This document shows positions 18,735 to 26,672 of a stretch of DNA of 64,000 nucleotides, piece after piece. The notes beneath the pieces were generated by a model. That model worked only from the letters and a program-made list of their open reading frames with translations. It searched no databases and had not been told where the DNA came from. Origin of the DNA: Iodobacter sp. BJB302 (GTDB lineage: Bacteria > Pseudomonadota > Gammaproteobacteria > Burkholderiales > Chitinibacteraceae). A program made the translations under genes and the position numbers. Each line of letters begins with the position of its first letter. Position 1 is the stretch's first letter. The stretch is from NCBI RefSeq assembly GCF_002735645.1, contig NZ_PDZG01000001.1, forward strand, positions 62,001-126,000, written 5' to 3'.

Positions 18735-19415
18735 TCAGCTTTTAGCTGCCCGGCGACGTGGGGCAGGTTTAGCTGGCTCAGCCACAGGTTCTGCAGCTAC
18801 GGGATCATCTGCTGCTTTGGATGCTGGCGGAGTGGTGGGTTTTAATTCATCCTCTGATAAAATCGCCCCATCTTTTCCGTAGCCTGGCATCCCCATTCCG
18901 GTAAATAAATGCCGGGCACGATCTTGCAACTGTTGCTGCATATCCACAAACATTGAGGTACTGCTTTCAAGATAATTATTCATCATGCTTTGCATGCCTG
19001 GCCCCTGGAACTTCATAAAATCGCCCCAAAGATTGGCATTAGAAAGCATCGGGTTTTCCCCCGTGATCACAGATTTAGCCTGTGTCTGTAAGCGACCTTG
19101 CATTTCCGCAAAGAGTTGCATGTTTTTTTCCAGGTAATTCCCCATCACACCTTGCATGGCATTCCCATAGAACCGAATGATTTGCGTCAGCACATCATAA
19201 GAAAACATAGGCATTCCGCCAGCTTCTTCTTCCATGATCACTTGTAGCAGCACGCTGCGGGTGATGTCTTCCCCCCCTTTAGCATCCACAATCTGGATAT
19301 CAATATTATCCAAGACCAACTGTTTTACATCGACCAGAGTAATATAACAGCTGGTCGCCGTGTCATACAGGCGGCGATTTGGATACTTCTTGATCACGCG
19401 TTTTTCCACGCTCAT
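18735..19415 (-). CDS. phaR: Polyhydroxyalkanoate synthesis repressor PhaR
   Basis: The 226-residue regulator starts MSVEKRVIKKYPNRRLYDTA, the PHB/PHA accumulation regulator DNA-binding domain, and continues with two PHB_acc repeat units (about residues 65-150). The C-terminus is low-complexity and Pro/Ala/Lys rich. PhaR binds both PHA polymer and DNA and represses phasin genes until granules form. A phasin gene is transcribed divergently 207 bp away, which matches the known regulon. The shared intergenic region contains palindromes that may be operators. No phaC, phaA or phaB lies in the window. Confidence 0.93.
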   Translation of the reverse strand: MSVEKRVIKKYPNRRLYDTATSCYITLVDVKQLVLDNIDIQIVDAKGGEDITRSVLLQVIMEEEAGGMPMFSYDVLTQIIRFYGNAMQGVMGNYLEKNMQLFAEMQGRLQTQAKSVITGENPMLSNANLWGDFMKFQGPGMQSMMNNYLESSTSMFVDMQQQLQDRARHLFTGMGMPGYGKDGAILSEDELKPTTPPASKAADDPVAAEPVAEPAKPAPRRRAAKS

Positions 19416-19455
19416 AGCTGCTGCCTCGTGTGTGTATATATTGTTGTGAGATGAG

Positions 19456-19490
19456 GATAGTCCTGACTATCTTTTCATGCAACATGTTGC
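19456..19490. promoter_or_regulatory. Palindromes between phaR and phasin, candidate operators
   Basis: GATAGT-CCTG-ACTATC (19456-19471) is a perfect inverted repeat, and GCAACATGTTGC (19479-19490) is a perfect 12-bp palindrome. The second is TGC-rich, as are PhaR sites described in other bacteria. Both lie between the two divergent genes, upstream of the phasin promoter. Binding by PhaR is inference. Confidence 0.5.
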
Positions 19491-19504
19491 GGCGCACAAT
19501 TTAT

Positions 19505-19533
19505 TTGACAAGTACTTCATCCTCTTCCAGAAT
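19505..19533 (+). promoter_or_regulatory. Candidate promoter of the phasin gene
   Basis: A perfect TTGACA (19505-19510) lies 17 bp before CAGAAT (19528-19533), four of six to the -10 consensus. It would give a leader of about 85 nt. Confidence 0.5.
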
Positions 19534-19627
19534 AAGTCCTGATTGTGCACTGCATCATGATTAAAGCGGCGTACAACTCGCAAGTCAAAACTCTAATTCA
19601 CTGACCAAATAGAAAGGATCCTTGAAA

Positions 19628-20197
19628 ATGACTACTGCACAACAACAATTCTCCGCGTTCGCTACCGAGCAAGTTGAAGTGGCATTGCGTTTCGCACGCA
19701 TTTCCATTGATTCTGCCGAACGGATCATCAAGCTGCAAGTTGAAGTTGCAAAAAACAATTTAGAAACCAGCGCTAAAAATGCAAATGCACTGGTTGCAGT
19801 AAAAGATGCACAAGAAGCACTGACATTACGCCAGAAACTAACTGAATCATCCATTGAACAAGCTACTAATTATTCACGCAGCCTGTACGAAATCGCTTCA
19901 CAAGCACAAGCTGAAGTATCGCAATTGGTTGAAGAACGTACGACTGCTTTCAACAAACACGTTGTATCTGGTTTAGACCAATTCGTTAAATCAGCACCTG
20001 CAGGTACTGATGTTGCAGTTGCTGCAGTTAAATCAACATTGCAAGCCACTGCAGCTGCAGTAGACAGCCTGACAAAAGCAGCTAAGCAAGTTGCTGATTT
20101 TGCAGACGCTTCAGTTAAAGCAGCTGGCACAGCAACAGCTGATGCAGTAAAAACAGCAACTAAGAAAACAAACGGCGCAAGTGCTGCAGCTGTTTAA
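19628..20197 (+). CDS. Phasin family protein
   Basis: The 189-residue protein starts MTTAQQQFSAFATEQVEVAL and is almost wholly helical with heptad-like hydrophobic spacing, as in the Phasin_2 family that coats PHA granules. The C-terminal third is rich in Ala, Lys, Thr and Val (for example KAAGTATADAVKTATKK), typical of betaproteobacterial phasins. ATG 19628 has AAAGGA nine bases upstream; an in-frame TTG at 19622 is too close to that site. It is divergent from phaR and ends in a strong terminator. Symbols phaP or phbP are used for such genes; the exact paralogue cannot be told. Confidence 0.9.
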   Translation: MTTAQQQFSAFATEQVEVALRFARISIDSAERIIKLQVEVAKNNLETSAKNANALVAVKDAQEALTLRQKLTESSIEQATNYSRSLYEIASQAQAEVSQLVEERTTAFNKHVVSGLDQFVKSAPAGTDVAVAAVKSTLQATAAAVDSLTKAAKQVADFADASVKAAGTATADAVKTATKKTNGASAAAV

Positions 20198-20231
20198 TTA
20201 ATGAGAGGTTAAGCATTTAAATGCTGACCTG

Positions 20232-20258
20232 AAGCCACGACGCTGTCGTGGCTTTTTT
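20232..20258 (+). terminator. Terminator of the phasin gene
   Basis: AGCCACGAC/GTCGTGGCT stem with a GCT loop followed by TTTTTT. Confidence 0.92.
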
Positions 20259-20261
20259 GTA

Positions 20262-20854
20262 TTCATCGCCAGCCCATAATGGACGATCAGCACAAGTCAT
20301 TAAAAGATATTTTGCCCTTTCTATATCTGCCCGGCAAAGCTGGTATTCCCCTACTTCTGATTCTTAGACGATAAATTACAAAAAGCTTTCTAAGTATTTT
20401 TTTTGATTACAAAATAATTACCAACAAGAAAGTGGATATTCTGTTTCAGTCAAGCCCTGCAACTGATGTATTTTTGGTTTTTTTACCAGGAATGCCACAG
20501 AGTTGATGCAGTAAATGAAAGAGCCTTATACAATCTCGCCTGATTCAGTAATGGCAGCTCAGTTTTAGAATCTGCTGTTCAAACCAGAACAATATGCCCA
20601 TACTGAGTCAGATCAAAAGCCCCCGATGAAGCTTAAGTTTCACACGCAAAGCTTAATCAGCATTTTGATCAATTCTTGTTAAAAAAAAATTCCAAAATGA
20701 GCACTTAGCGCTTATATATAAATGAATCACACGCAGCGCCTCAGAGACTCGCTGAGTAATCAGCCCGCGCATTACGCTATTTGCCAGCTGCAATATTTTT
20801 AATTCGCCACTGCAAGAAACCCTAAGATCAAAAAGCTGTTTTAAATACGATCTT
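20262..20854. other. AT-rich intergenic stretch
   Basis: About 590 bp with no gene that I can support. It is richer in A/T than its surroundings, with T- and A-runs (for example around 20398 and 20685). No tRNA, terminator pair or repeat was recognised. Confidence 0.5.
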
Positions 20855-20887
20855 TTGCCCGAAGCTTCTAAAGCCGGTCTTCTCGTT

Positions 20888-21199
20888 ATGGCATTATCAA
20901 AGGCACTATGTAATTTGAAAGACTTAAATCAAAAGAAAGTTCTTCCTCACCCATCTGTACTTTTTTACAGCCCTGATGAAGTACGCCCTGAACCTGAAGC
21001 CTGGCATGTTATGCGCCAGACGGATGAAACCACACTGGCCAAAAAATTGGCCCGACAGCAGCTCAGGCGCGAAGTATGGGAAAAAATCAGAAGCCGGGCC
21101 GTACAGCTCTCGCTTGATGCAGATGATTTATATGAGTGGGTAGTAGAACAAGCGGCACTTAAAGCACAAACCAAGCAATTTCCATGGAATGCATTTTAA
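20888..21199 (+). CDS. Hypothetical protein
   Basis: A 103-residue frame from ATG 20888 (MALSKALCNLKDLNQKKVLP) or 114 residues from TTG 20855. Neither start has a clear ribosome site. The product is hydrophilic and charged with a helical middle (TLAKKLARQQLRREVWEKIR) and ends QFPWNAF. I recognise no family. It lies alone between the phasin gene and the convergent ABC exporter. Codon use is gene-like in the second half, which supports a real gene, but the start is uncertain. Confidence 0.5.
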   Translation: MALSKALCNLKDLNQKKVLPHPSVLFYSPDEVRPEPEAWHVMRQTDETTLAKKLARQQLRREVWEKIRSRAVQLSLDADDLYEWVVEQAALKAQTKQFPWNAF

Positions 21200-21215
21200 G
21201 CGCCACATTATTTAA

Positions 21216-22979
21216 TTATTTATTTTCTTCATCGCCCTGCTGTAGTTGCCACATATGTGCATAATGCGCGCCCAGATCCAAAAGATCACGGTGCCGCCCC
21301 CGCTCGATGATGACGCCTTGCTCCATCACAAGGATTTCATCTGCATCGGCCACAGTAGATAATCGATGCGCCACAATTAAAGTTGTACGATTGGCTGATA
21401 TTTCTTTTAATTCAGCCTGTATTGCTTTTTCTGTGCGTGAATCCAGCGCTGAAGTCGCTTCATCAAAAATTAAAATGGGTGGATTTTTTAAAATCGTGCG
21501 CGCAATAGCAACACGCTGCTTTTCTCCGCCCGATAATTTAAGACCTCGCTCCCCAACCAAGGTATCAAAACCTTCAGGCAGGGATAAAATAAAATCATAA
21601 ATATGCGCTGACTTTGCCGCCTGAATTACCTCGTCACGGCTGGCACTAGGCTGCCCATAGGCAATATTGTAATAAATACTATCGTTAAACAATACCGTGT
21701 CTTGCGGCACAATCCCGATATGTGCACGTAAACTCACTTGATTCAATTGGCGTAAATCGACACCATTAATACTAATGCTTCCCTGGCTCACATCATAAAA
21801 ACGATACAGCAAGCGGGATAATGTCGATTTACCTGCTCCGGAGCTGCCCACTACGGCAACCATTTTGCCTGCCGGAATATCAAAACTGACGGCATGCAAT
21901 ATCTTTCGGTTTGCTTCGTATGAAAAATCAACCTGATCAAAACGAATAGCCGCGGATGTGGTTGCCAGCAATTGTGCATCTTTAATATCAGTTACTTCCG
22001 CATTCTGCCCCATCAAAGTAAACATTTTCTCCATATCAGCTAAAGAATGTTTTATTTCACGATAAACAAAACCCAGAAAATTCAGTGGTGCATAAAGCTG
22101 TAATAAGAATGCATTAACTAAAACCAAATCTCCCAATGTCATTGTGCCTTTCACAACGCCATCCGCAGCCAGCCCGACCAATAAAGTAACGCCAAAAGCA
22201 ATAATAATGGCCTGGCCTGCATTTAAAAATGAAAGGGATACCTGATTTTTAACTGCGGCCGTTTCCCATATTTTAAGGCTGGTATCATAACGCTCTGCTT
22301 CCCAGCGCTCATTATTAAAATATTTAACCGTTTCATAATTTAAAAGGCTGTCCACCGCACGGGTATTGGCTTTTGAATCCATATCATTCATGGTGCGACG
22401 AAAGCTCATTCGCCATTCTGTAATACCCAGCGTAAAAGCAATATATAAAACAATGGTGCCGAAAGTAATCACCGAAAACCAAATATCGTACTTTTTCAGC
22501 AAGATACCAGCTACCAATAAAATCTCGACCAGAGTAGGCAAAATATTAAACAGGGTGAAATTCAGTAAAAATGAAATCCCCTTTGTGCCACGGTCAATAT
22601 CCCGGCTCATGCCCCCGGTTTGCCGCTCCAGATGAAAACGCAAACTCAGGCGGTGCAAATGCTCAAAGACCTGCATCGCCACTTTACGAATCGCCCCCTG
22701 CGTAACCTTGGCAAACACGGCATCGCGCATTTCACCAAAAACCGAGGCACAGAGGCGCAGCGCGCCATAGCCCAGCACAAGGCTCAGCGGCAGCACTAAA
22801 GGCCCGTGTCTGGGATCCAGCCCATCAACAATGCTCTTTAACACGAGCGGCACCGATACATTGGCAAACTTAGCCAGAATAAGCAGTGACAGGGCCAGAA
22901 TCACGCGATTTTTATACTGCCAGAGATAAGGCAGCAAGGTCGATAAAGTCTGCCAGTCATTGCGGCGGGTTTGGCTCAT
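21216..22979 (-). CDS. ABC exporter of the ATM1/HMT1 type (fused permease-ATPase)
   Basis: The 587-residue half-transporter has an N-terminal six-helix ABC membrane domain and a C-terminal ATPase with Walker A GSSGAGKSTLS, signature LSGGEKQRVAIART and Walker B ILIFDEATSALD. The membrane domain segment LLNYETVKYFNNERWEAERY is typical of ATM1/ABCB7-type transporters, which export glutathione-linked or metal-related compounds. It probably works as a homodimer in the inner membrane. I chose MSQTRRNDWQ at 22979 because the longer frame would start inside the apaG terminator hairpin. A separate promoter is therefore likely. Confidence 0.88.
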   Translation of the reverse strand: MSQTRRNDWQTLSTLLPYLWQYKNRVILALSLLILAKFANVSVPLVLKSIVDGLDPRHGPLVLPLSLVLGYGALRLCASVFGEMRDAVFAKVTQGAIRKVAMQVFEHLHRLSLRFHLERQTGGMSRDIDRGTKGISFLLNFTLFNILPTLVEILLVAGILLKKYDIWFSVITFGTIVLYIAFTLGITEWRMSFRRTMNDMDSKANTRAVDSLLNYETVKYFNNERWEAERYDTSLKIWETAAVKNQVSLSFLNAGQAIIIAFGVTLLVGLAADGVVKGTMTLGDLVLVNAFLLQLYAPLNFLGFVYREIKHSLADMEKMFTLMGQNAEVTDIKDAQLLATTSAAIRFDQVDFSYEANRKILHAVSFDIPAGKMVAVVGSSGAGKSTLSRLLYRFYDVSQGSISINGVDLRQLNQVSLRAHIGIVPQDTVLFNDSIYYNIAYGQPSASRDEVIQAAKSAHIYDFILSLPEGFDTLVGERGLKLSGGEKQRVAIARTILKNPPILIFDEATSALDSRTEKAIQAELKEISANRTTLIVAHRLSTVADADEILVMEQGVIIERGRHRDLLDLGAHYAHMWQLQQGDEENK

Positions 22980-23001
22980 AAAAATCCAGAATAAATTGAA
23001 C

Positions 23002-23027
23002 AAAAAAAGGGCGTTAATCAACGCCCT
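23002..23027 (-). terminator. Terminator of apaG
   Basis: On the minus strand, AGGGCGTT/AACGCCCT with a four-base loop followed by seven T's, 30 bp after the apaG stop. Confidence 0.9.
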
Positions 23028-23055
23028 GCTTTACGCTTACAGCAAACTCAGACTA

Positions 23056-23439
23056 TCAGTGCAAGATACGCGGCATTGCTAAAACAAACGAGGGAATTTC
23101 TGCATCAAACTGGCTGCCGTCAGCAGCTTGCATCCGGTAATTTCCTTGCATCGAGCCAACGGGCGTTGCAATGCTGGCACTACTCATATATTCAAAATGC
23201 TGACCAGGCTCTAACACAGGCTGCTCGCCAACAACACCATCACCTTGTACTTCCTGTACACGATCTTCCATATCCCGGATGACCCAGTGCCGGCTCAAAA
23301 GCTGAGCCGCTGCCGTGCCGGTATTGGTGATGGTGATGCGGTAAGCAAACGCATAGCGATCGGCTACTTCATCCGATTGCTCTGGCAGATAAAAAGCTTC
23401 AGCGTGAACGAGCACGCTATAAACAGGGGAGTCACTCAT
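23056..23439 (-). CDS. apaG: ApaG protein
   Basis: The 127-residue protein is the single fibronectin-III-like ApaG domain. Family marks are YAFAYRITITNTGTAAAQLLSRHWVI, then V-x-GDGVVGEQPVLEPGQHFEYMS, and GSMQGNY near the C-terminus. Its biochemical role is not settled; the E. coli gene lies with apaH and ksgA, neither of which is here. It is divergent from rpe and ends in a terminator. Confidence 0.95.
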   Translation of the reverse strand: MSDSPVYSVLVHAEAFYLPEQSDEVADRYAFAYRITITNTGTAAAQLLSRHWVIRDMEDRVQEVQGDGVVGEQPVLEPGQHFEYMSSASIATPVGSMQGNYRMQAADGSQFDAEIPSFVLAMPRILH

Positions 23440-23547
23440 TCTTTGCGGTTCTTTTGGTCATTGATGGAGACAATATTACCAAGCCAGAGGCTATAGAGGT
23501 AAGGTATCCGTTAAAATGAGTCATAAACCCTGACCCCGGAGGCTGTT

Positions 23548-24231
23548 GTGTCAAATTTTCGTATTGCACCAAGCATTCTTGCCGCTGACTTTGCCCGTTT
23601 GGGCGAAGAAGTTAAAAACGTCATTGCCGCTGGCGCAGACATAATTCACTTTGATGTGATGGATAACCATTACGTCCCTAACCTCACCATGGGCCCGATG
23701 TTTTGTGAGGCCATCCGCCCTTACACCACCGCACCAATTGATGTGCATTTAATGGTCAAGCCAGTTGATCGCATCATTCCCGATTTTGCAAAGGCCGGTG
23801 CCAACATCATCACCTTTCACCCTGAAGCATCCGAGCATATTGACCGCTCCCTCGGGCTGATTAAAGAACATGGCTGTAAGGCTGGCCTCGTATTTAATCC
23901 TGCCACACCTCTACATTATTTAGATTATGTCATGGATAAAATCGACATGATTTTGCTAATGTCGGTAAACCCGGGCTACGGCGGGCAAAGTTTTATTCCC
24001 GGCGTATTAGCAAAAGCCAAAGAGGCACGTACCCGTATTGATGCTTATACCGCGCGTACAGGTCGTGAAATCTGGCTGGAAATTGATGGTGGCGTCAACG
24101 CGGGCAATATCGCTGAAATTGCTGCGGCCGGTGTAGACACCTTTGTGGCGGGCTCAGCCATTTTTGGCAAACCAGACTACAAAACAGTAATTGATCAGAT
24201 GCGCCTTGAGCTGGCCAGGGTTAAGGCATGA
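23548..24231 (+). CDS. rpe: Ribulose-phosphate 3-epimerase
   Basis: The 227-residue TIM-barrel enzyme interconverts ribulose-5-phosphate and xylulose-5-phosphate in the pentose phosphate pathway. Visible family blocks are [16 protein letters not shown] at the N-terminus, [17 protein letters not shown] with the metal-binding His and Asp, [14 protein letters not shown], and [12 protein letters not shown]. The start is GTG with a CGGAGG ribosome site six bases upstream. It is followed with a four-base overlap by the arsC-like gene and then gph, an operon order in which gph often follows rpe. Confidence 0.97.
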   Translation: MSNFRIAPSILAADFARLGEEVKNVIAAGADIIHFDVMDNHYVPNLTMGPMFCEAIRPYTTAPIDVHLMVKPVDRIIPDFAKAGANIITFHPEASEHIDRSLGLIKEHGCKAGLVFNPATPLHYLDYVMDKIDMILLMSVNPGYGGQSFIPGVLAKAKEARTRIDAYTARTGREIWLEIDGGVNAGNIAEIAAAGVDTFVAGSAIFGKPDYKTVIDQMRLELARVKA

Positions 24232-24578
24232 AGCTGCTGCATAACCCACGCTGCTCCAAAAGCCGCGAAGCCCTTGCTGCACTCACAGCCAGGGGCCTGT
24301 CGCCAGAAATCATTGATTACCTTACTCAACCACTTAATGAAGCGGCCATTCGCACCCTGATCGCTCAGCTGGGCATTGCTCCCCTTGCACTCGTGCGCAC
24401 TAAAGAAGCGCTATGGCAGGAACAATTTGCCCAGGCCGCTTTAGACGACGATGCCATCATTACCGCATTAGCAGCGCATCCTAGACTGATTGAGCGTCCG
24501 ATTTTAATTCACCAGAATCGCGCTGCCATTGGCAGGCCGCTTGAAAATATTTTCACCTTACTGGACACACCCGCATGA
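24228..24578 (+). CDS. ArsC/Spx-family reductase (glutaredoxin-dependent arsenate reductase type)
   Basis: The 116-residue thioredoxin-fold protein begins [17 protein letters not shown], with the single catalytic Cys at about residue 8, and has LIERPILIH near residue 88, the Arg-containing segment used in arsenate reductases of the ArsC family. It lies between rpe and gph with four-base overlaps on both sides. No arsR, arsB or acr3 is near, so it may be a housekeeping YffB/ArsC-like protein. Confidence 0.88.
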   Translation: MKLLHNPRCSKSREALAALTARGLSPEIIDYLTQPLNEAAIRTLIAQLGIAPLALVRTKEALWQEQFAQAALDDDAIITALAAHPRLIERPILIHQNRAAIGRPLENIFTLLDTPA

Positions 24579-25243
24579 GTATCAAAGCCTTTGCTTTTGA
24601 TTTAGACGGCACCCTTGCCGATTCGATCCCCGATTTAGCCCATGCAGCCAATGCTGCCCGCCGTGATGCAGGCCTTGCCCAGCTTGAAGAAGCGCTGATT
24701 GAAAGCTTTGTTGGCGATGGCACAGAAAGCTTGGTCGCCCGCGCAATGGCCGCTGATATGGCCGCCAGCTTTACTGGCACAGCGGCGCAAACAGAAGCGC
24801 TTGGCCGCTTTGATCAGCATTACCTTGAAGGCCTTACGCTTAAAACCAAGCTTTATCATGGCGTCGCCAATACGCTGAATGAATTGCATGATTGCGGCTA
24901 TCGCCTGGCTATCGTCACCAATAAGCCAGAACGCTTTACCCTGCCGCTATTAAAAGAGCTGGGTATTGGCAATGTATTTGATGTGATTGTCAGTGGCGAT
25001 ACACTGCCTAGCCGCAAACCTAATGCTGAGCCATTGCAATATGTCATGGAAAAGCTGGCAGTAAGCGCAGATGAGTTACTGATGGTGGGCGATTCAAAGA
25101 ACGATATTCTTGCGGCCCGCGCAGCAGGCTGTAAAGTGGCCCATGTAAGCTATGGCTACGGTGCGGCAGAAAGCATCCCAGAAGCAGATGTCACACTGGC
25201 ACGTTTTGAAGAGCTGATGAACTGGCTGGAAGCACAGGATTAA
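24575..25243 (+). CDS. gph: Phosphoglycolate phosphatase
   Basis: The 222-residue HAD hydrolase has motif I FDLDGTLADSIPDLAHAANA near the N-terminus, motif II IVTNKPERF, and motif IV MVGDSKNDILAARAAGCK. It dephosphorylates 2-phosphoglycolate, which arises from DNA repair. Gph in Proteobacteria often follows rpe, as here. Length matches. A bidirectional terminator separates it from convergent folA. Confidence 0.92.
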   Translation: MSIKAFAFDLDGTLADSIPDLAHAANAARRDAGLAQLEEALIESFVGDGTESLVARAMAADMAASFTGTAAQTEALGRFDQHYLEGLTLKTKLYHGVANTLNELHDCGYRLAIVTNKPERFTLPLLKELGIGNVFDVIVSGDTLPSRKPNAEPLQYVMEKLAVSADELLMVGDSKNDILAARAAGCKVAHVSYGYGAAESIPEADVTLARFEELMNWLEAQD

Positions 25244-25260
25244 GCCTTTTCGCAGCCAAT

Positions 25261-25295
25261 AAAAAACCCGCAACTTTTTAAGCAGCGGGTTTTTT
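25261..25295. terminator. Bidirectional terminator between gph and folA
   Basis: AAAAAACCCGC/GCGGGTTTTTT inverted repeat with a 13-base loop; A- and T-runs allow action on both strands. Confidence 0.9.
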
Positions 25296-25308
25296 ATTGT
25301 GCAGAAAA

Positions 25309-25794
25309 TCAGATCCGCCGATATTCAACATAAGCGAATTCAATCCCGCTGGCGCTTAGCTGCGGCGCTCTTGCCACCTCTTGCCATTCAGCACGATCGA
25401 ATGCGGGGAAGTAGGCATCACCCTCTGGGCTTAAACCTACTTCCGTTAGATACAGCGTATTCACTAAAGGGAGCGAGCGGGTGTAGATTTCGCCACCACC
25501 GATAATAAATAACGTCTCAAGGCCCGCCTTAGCCGCAGCATCTAAGGCCGCTTCTACACTTAAAAACGCTGTTGCACCTGCTGCTTGCCAGTCAGCATTG
25601 CGCGTAATCACCCAATGCGGGCGGCCCGGCAATAAACCCGGTAAGGATTCAAAAGTTTTGCGCCCCATCAGCATGGGCGAGCCCATGGTGAGGGCTTTAA
25701 AATTTTTTAAATCTTCAGGCAAAGACCAAGGCAAGCGGTTTTCTATGCCGATCACGCCGTTTTGCCCGACAGCCGCAATAATTGCAATATCCAT
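25309..25794 (-). CDS. folA: Dihydrofolate reductase
   Basis: The 161-residue enzyme reduces dihydrofolate with NADPH. It starts MDIAIIAAVGQNGVIGIENR and has LPWSLPEDLKNFKALTMG, with the catalytic acid near residue 27, and MGRKTFESLPGLLPGR for cofactor binding. FIIGGGEIYTRSLPL matches the second glycine-rich block. It lies 11 bp after thyA, the usual thyA-folA pairing that recycles dihydrofolate made by ThyA. Confidence 0.97.
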   Translation of the reverse strand: MDIAIIAAVGQNGVIGIENRLPWSLPEDLKNFKALTMGSPMLMGRKTFESLPGLLPGRPHWVITRNADWQAAGATAFLSVEAALDAAAKAGLETLFIIGGGEIYTRSLPLVNTLYLTEVGLSPEGDAYFPAFDRAEWQEVARAPQLSASGIEFAYVEYRRI

Positions 25795-25805
25795 TTTGTA
25801 TCCCG

Positions 25806-26627
25806 TTAAACCGCAATCGGCGCTTTAATCCCCGGATAAGGGTCGTACGCTTCCAGGGTAAAGTCTTCATACTCAAAATCAAAAATATCTTTTTTAAGCG
25901 GATTAAGCTTTAGCACCGGCAGAGCGCGTGGCGTGCGGGATAATTGCTCGTGCACCTGATCGAGGTGATTGCTGTAAATGTGGCAATCACCCCCTGTCCA
26001 GACAAAATCGCCCAATTGCAAATCGCAAACCTGAGCCAGCATCATCACCAGCATGGCGTAAGACGCAATATTAAAAGGCACACCCAGGAAGATATCCGCG
26101 CTGCGCTGATAAAGCTGGCAGGAAAGCTTGCCACGCTGATCAACATCGCCAGCTGCTGCCGGAGCTACATAAAACTGAAAGAACGCATGGCAAGGCGGCA
26201 GTGCCATATTTTCGATCTCGCCCACATTCCATGCTGAAACAATAATGCGCCGGGAATCAGGATTGTTTTTTAACTGCTGAACCACCTGGCTGATCTGATC
26301 AATATGGCGGCCATCCTTCGTTGGCCAGCTGCGCCATTGCGAGCCATAGACAGGGCCCAGCTCGCCATCAGCAGCTGCCCACTCGTTCCAGATTTTAACC
26401 CCCCGCTCCTGCAGCCACTTCACATTGGTTTCGCCACGCAAAAACCACAGCAGCTCGTAAGCAATCGATTTCAGATGTGTTTTCTTAGTAGTGACCAAAG
26501 GAAAACCATCGGCCAGATTAAAACGCATCTGATGCCCGAACACGCTGAGCGTGCCCGTGCCAGTACGGTCTTCTTTCCTGACTCCGTGGTCTAAAACATG
26601 CTGAAGAAGATCAAGATATTGACGCAT
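25806..26627 (-). CDS. thyA: Thymidylate synthase
   Basis: The 273-residue enzyme makes dTMP from dUMP with methylene-tetrahydrofolate. It starts [20 protein letters not shown], with [16 protein letters not shown] after it. The catalytic Cys is in [12 protein letters not shown], and [20 protein letters not shown] and GDCHIYSNH follow. It is a few residues longer than the E. coli enzyme because of an insert ([10 protein letters not shown]) after the catalytic strand. No strong ribosome site is seen. folA follows. Confidence 0.97.
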   Translation of the reverse strand: MRQYLDLLQHVLDHGVRKEDRTGTGTLSVFGHQMRFNLADGFPLVTTKKTHLKSIAYELLWFLRGETNVKWLQERGVKIWNEWAAADGELGPVYGSQWRSWPTKDGRHIDQISQVVQQLKNNPDSRRIIVSAWNVGEIENMALPPCHAFFQFYVAPAAAGDVDQRGKLSCQLYQRSADIFLGVPFNIASYAMLVMMLAQVCDLQLGDFVWTGGDCHIYSNHLDQVHEQLSRTPRALPVLKLNPLKKDIFDFEYEDFTLEAYDPYPGIKAPIAV

Positions 26628-26672
26628 AAGAGGGAACCAGAATGATTTTAAACAGGGGCGAAGTTTATCAGA

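Noticed and set aside
22980..23021. Longer start for the ABC exporter
   Set aside because: It would start inside the apaG terminator hairpin and adds a residue stretch unlike the family.
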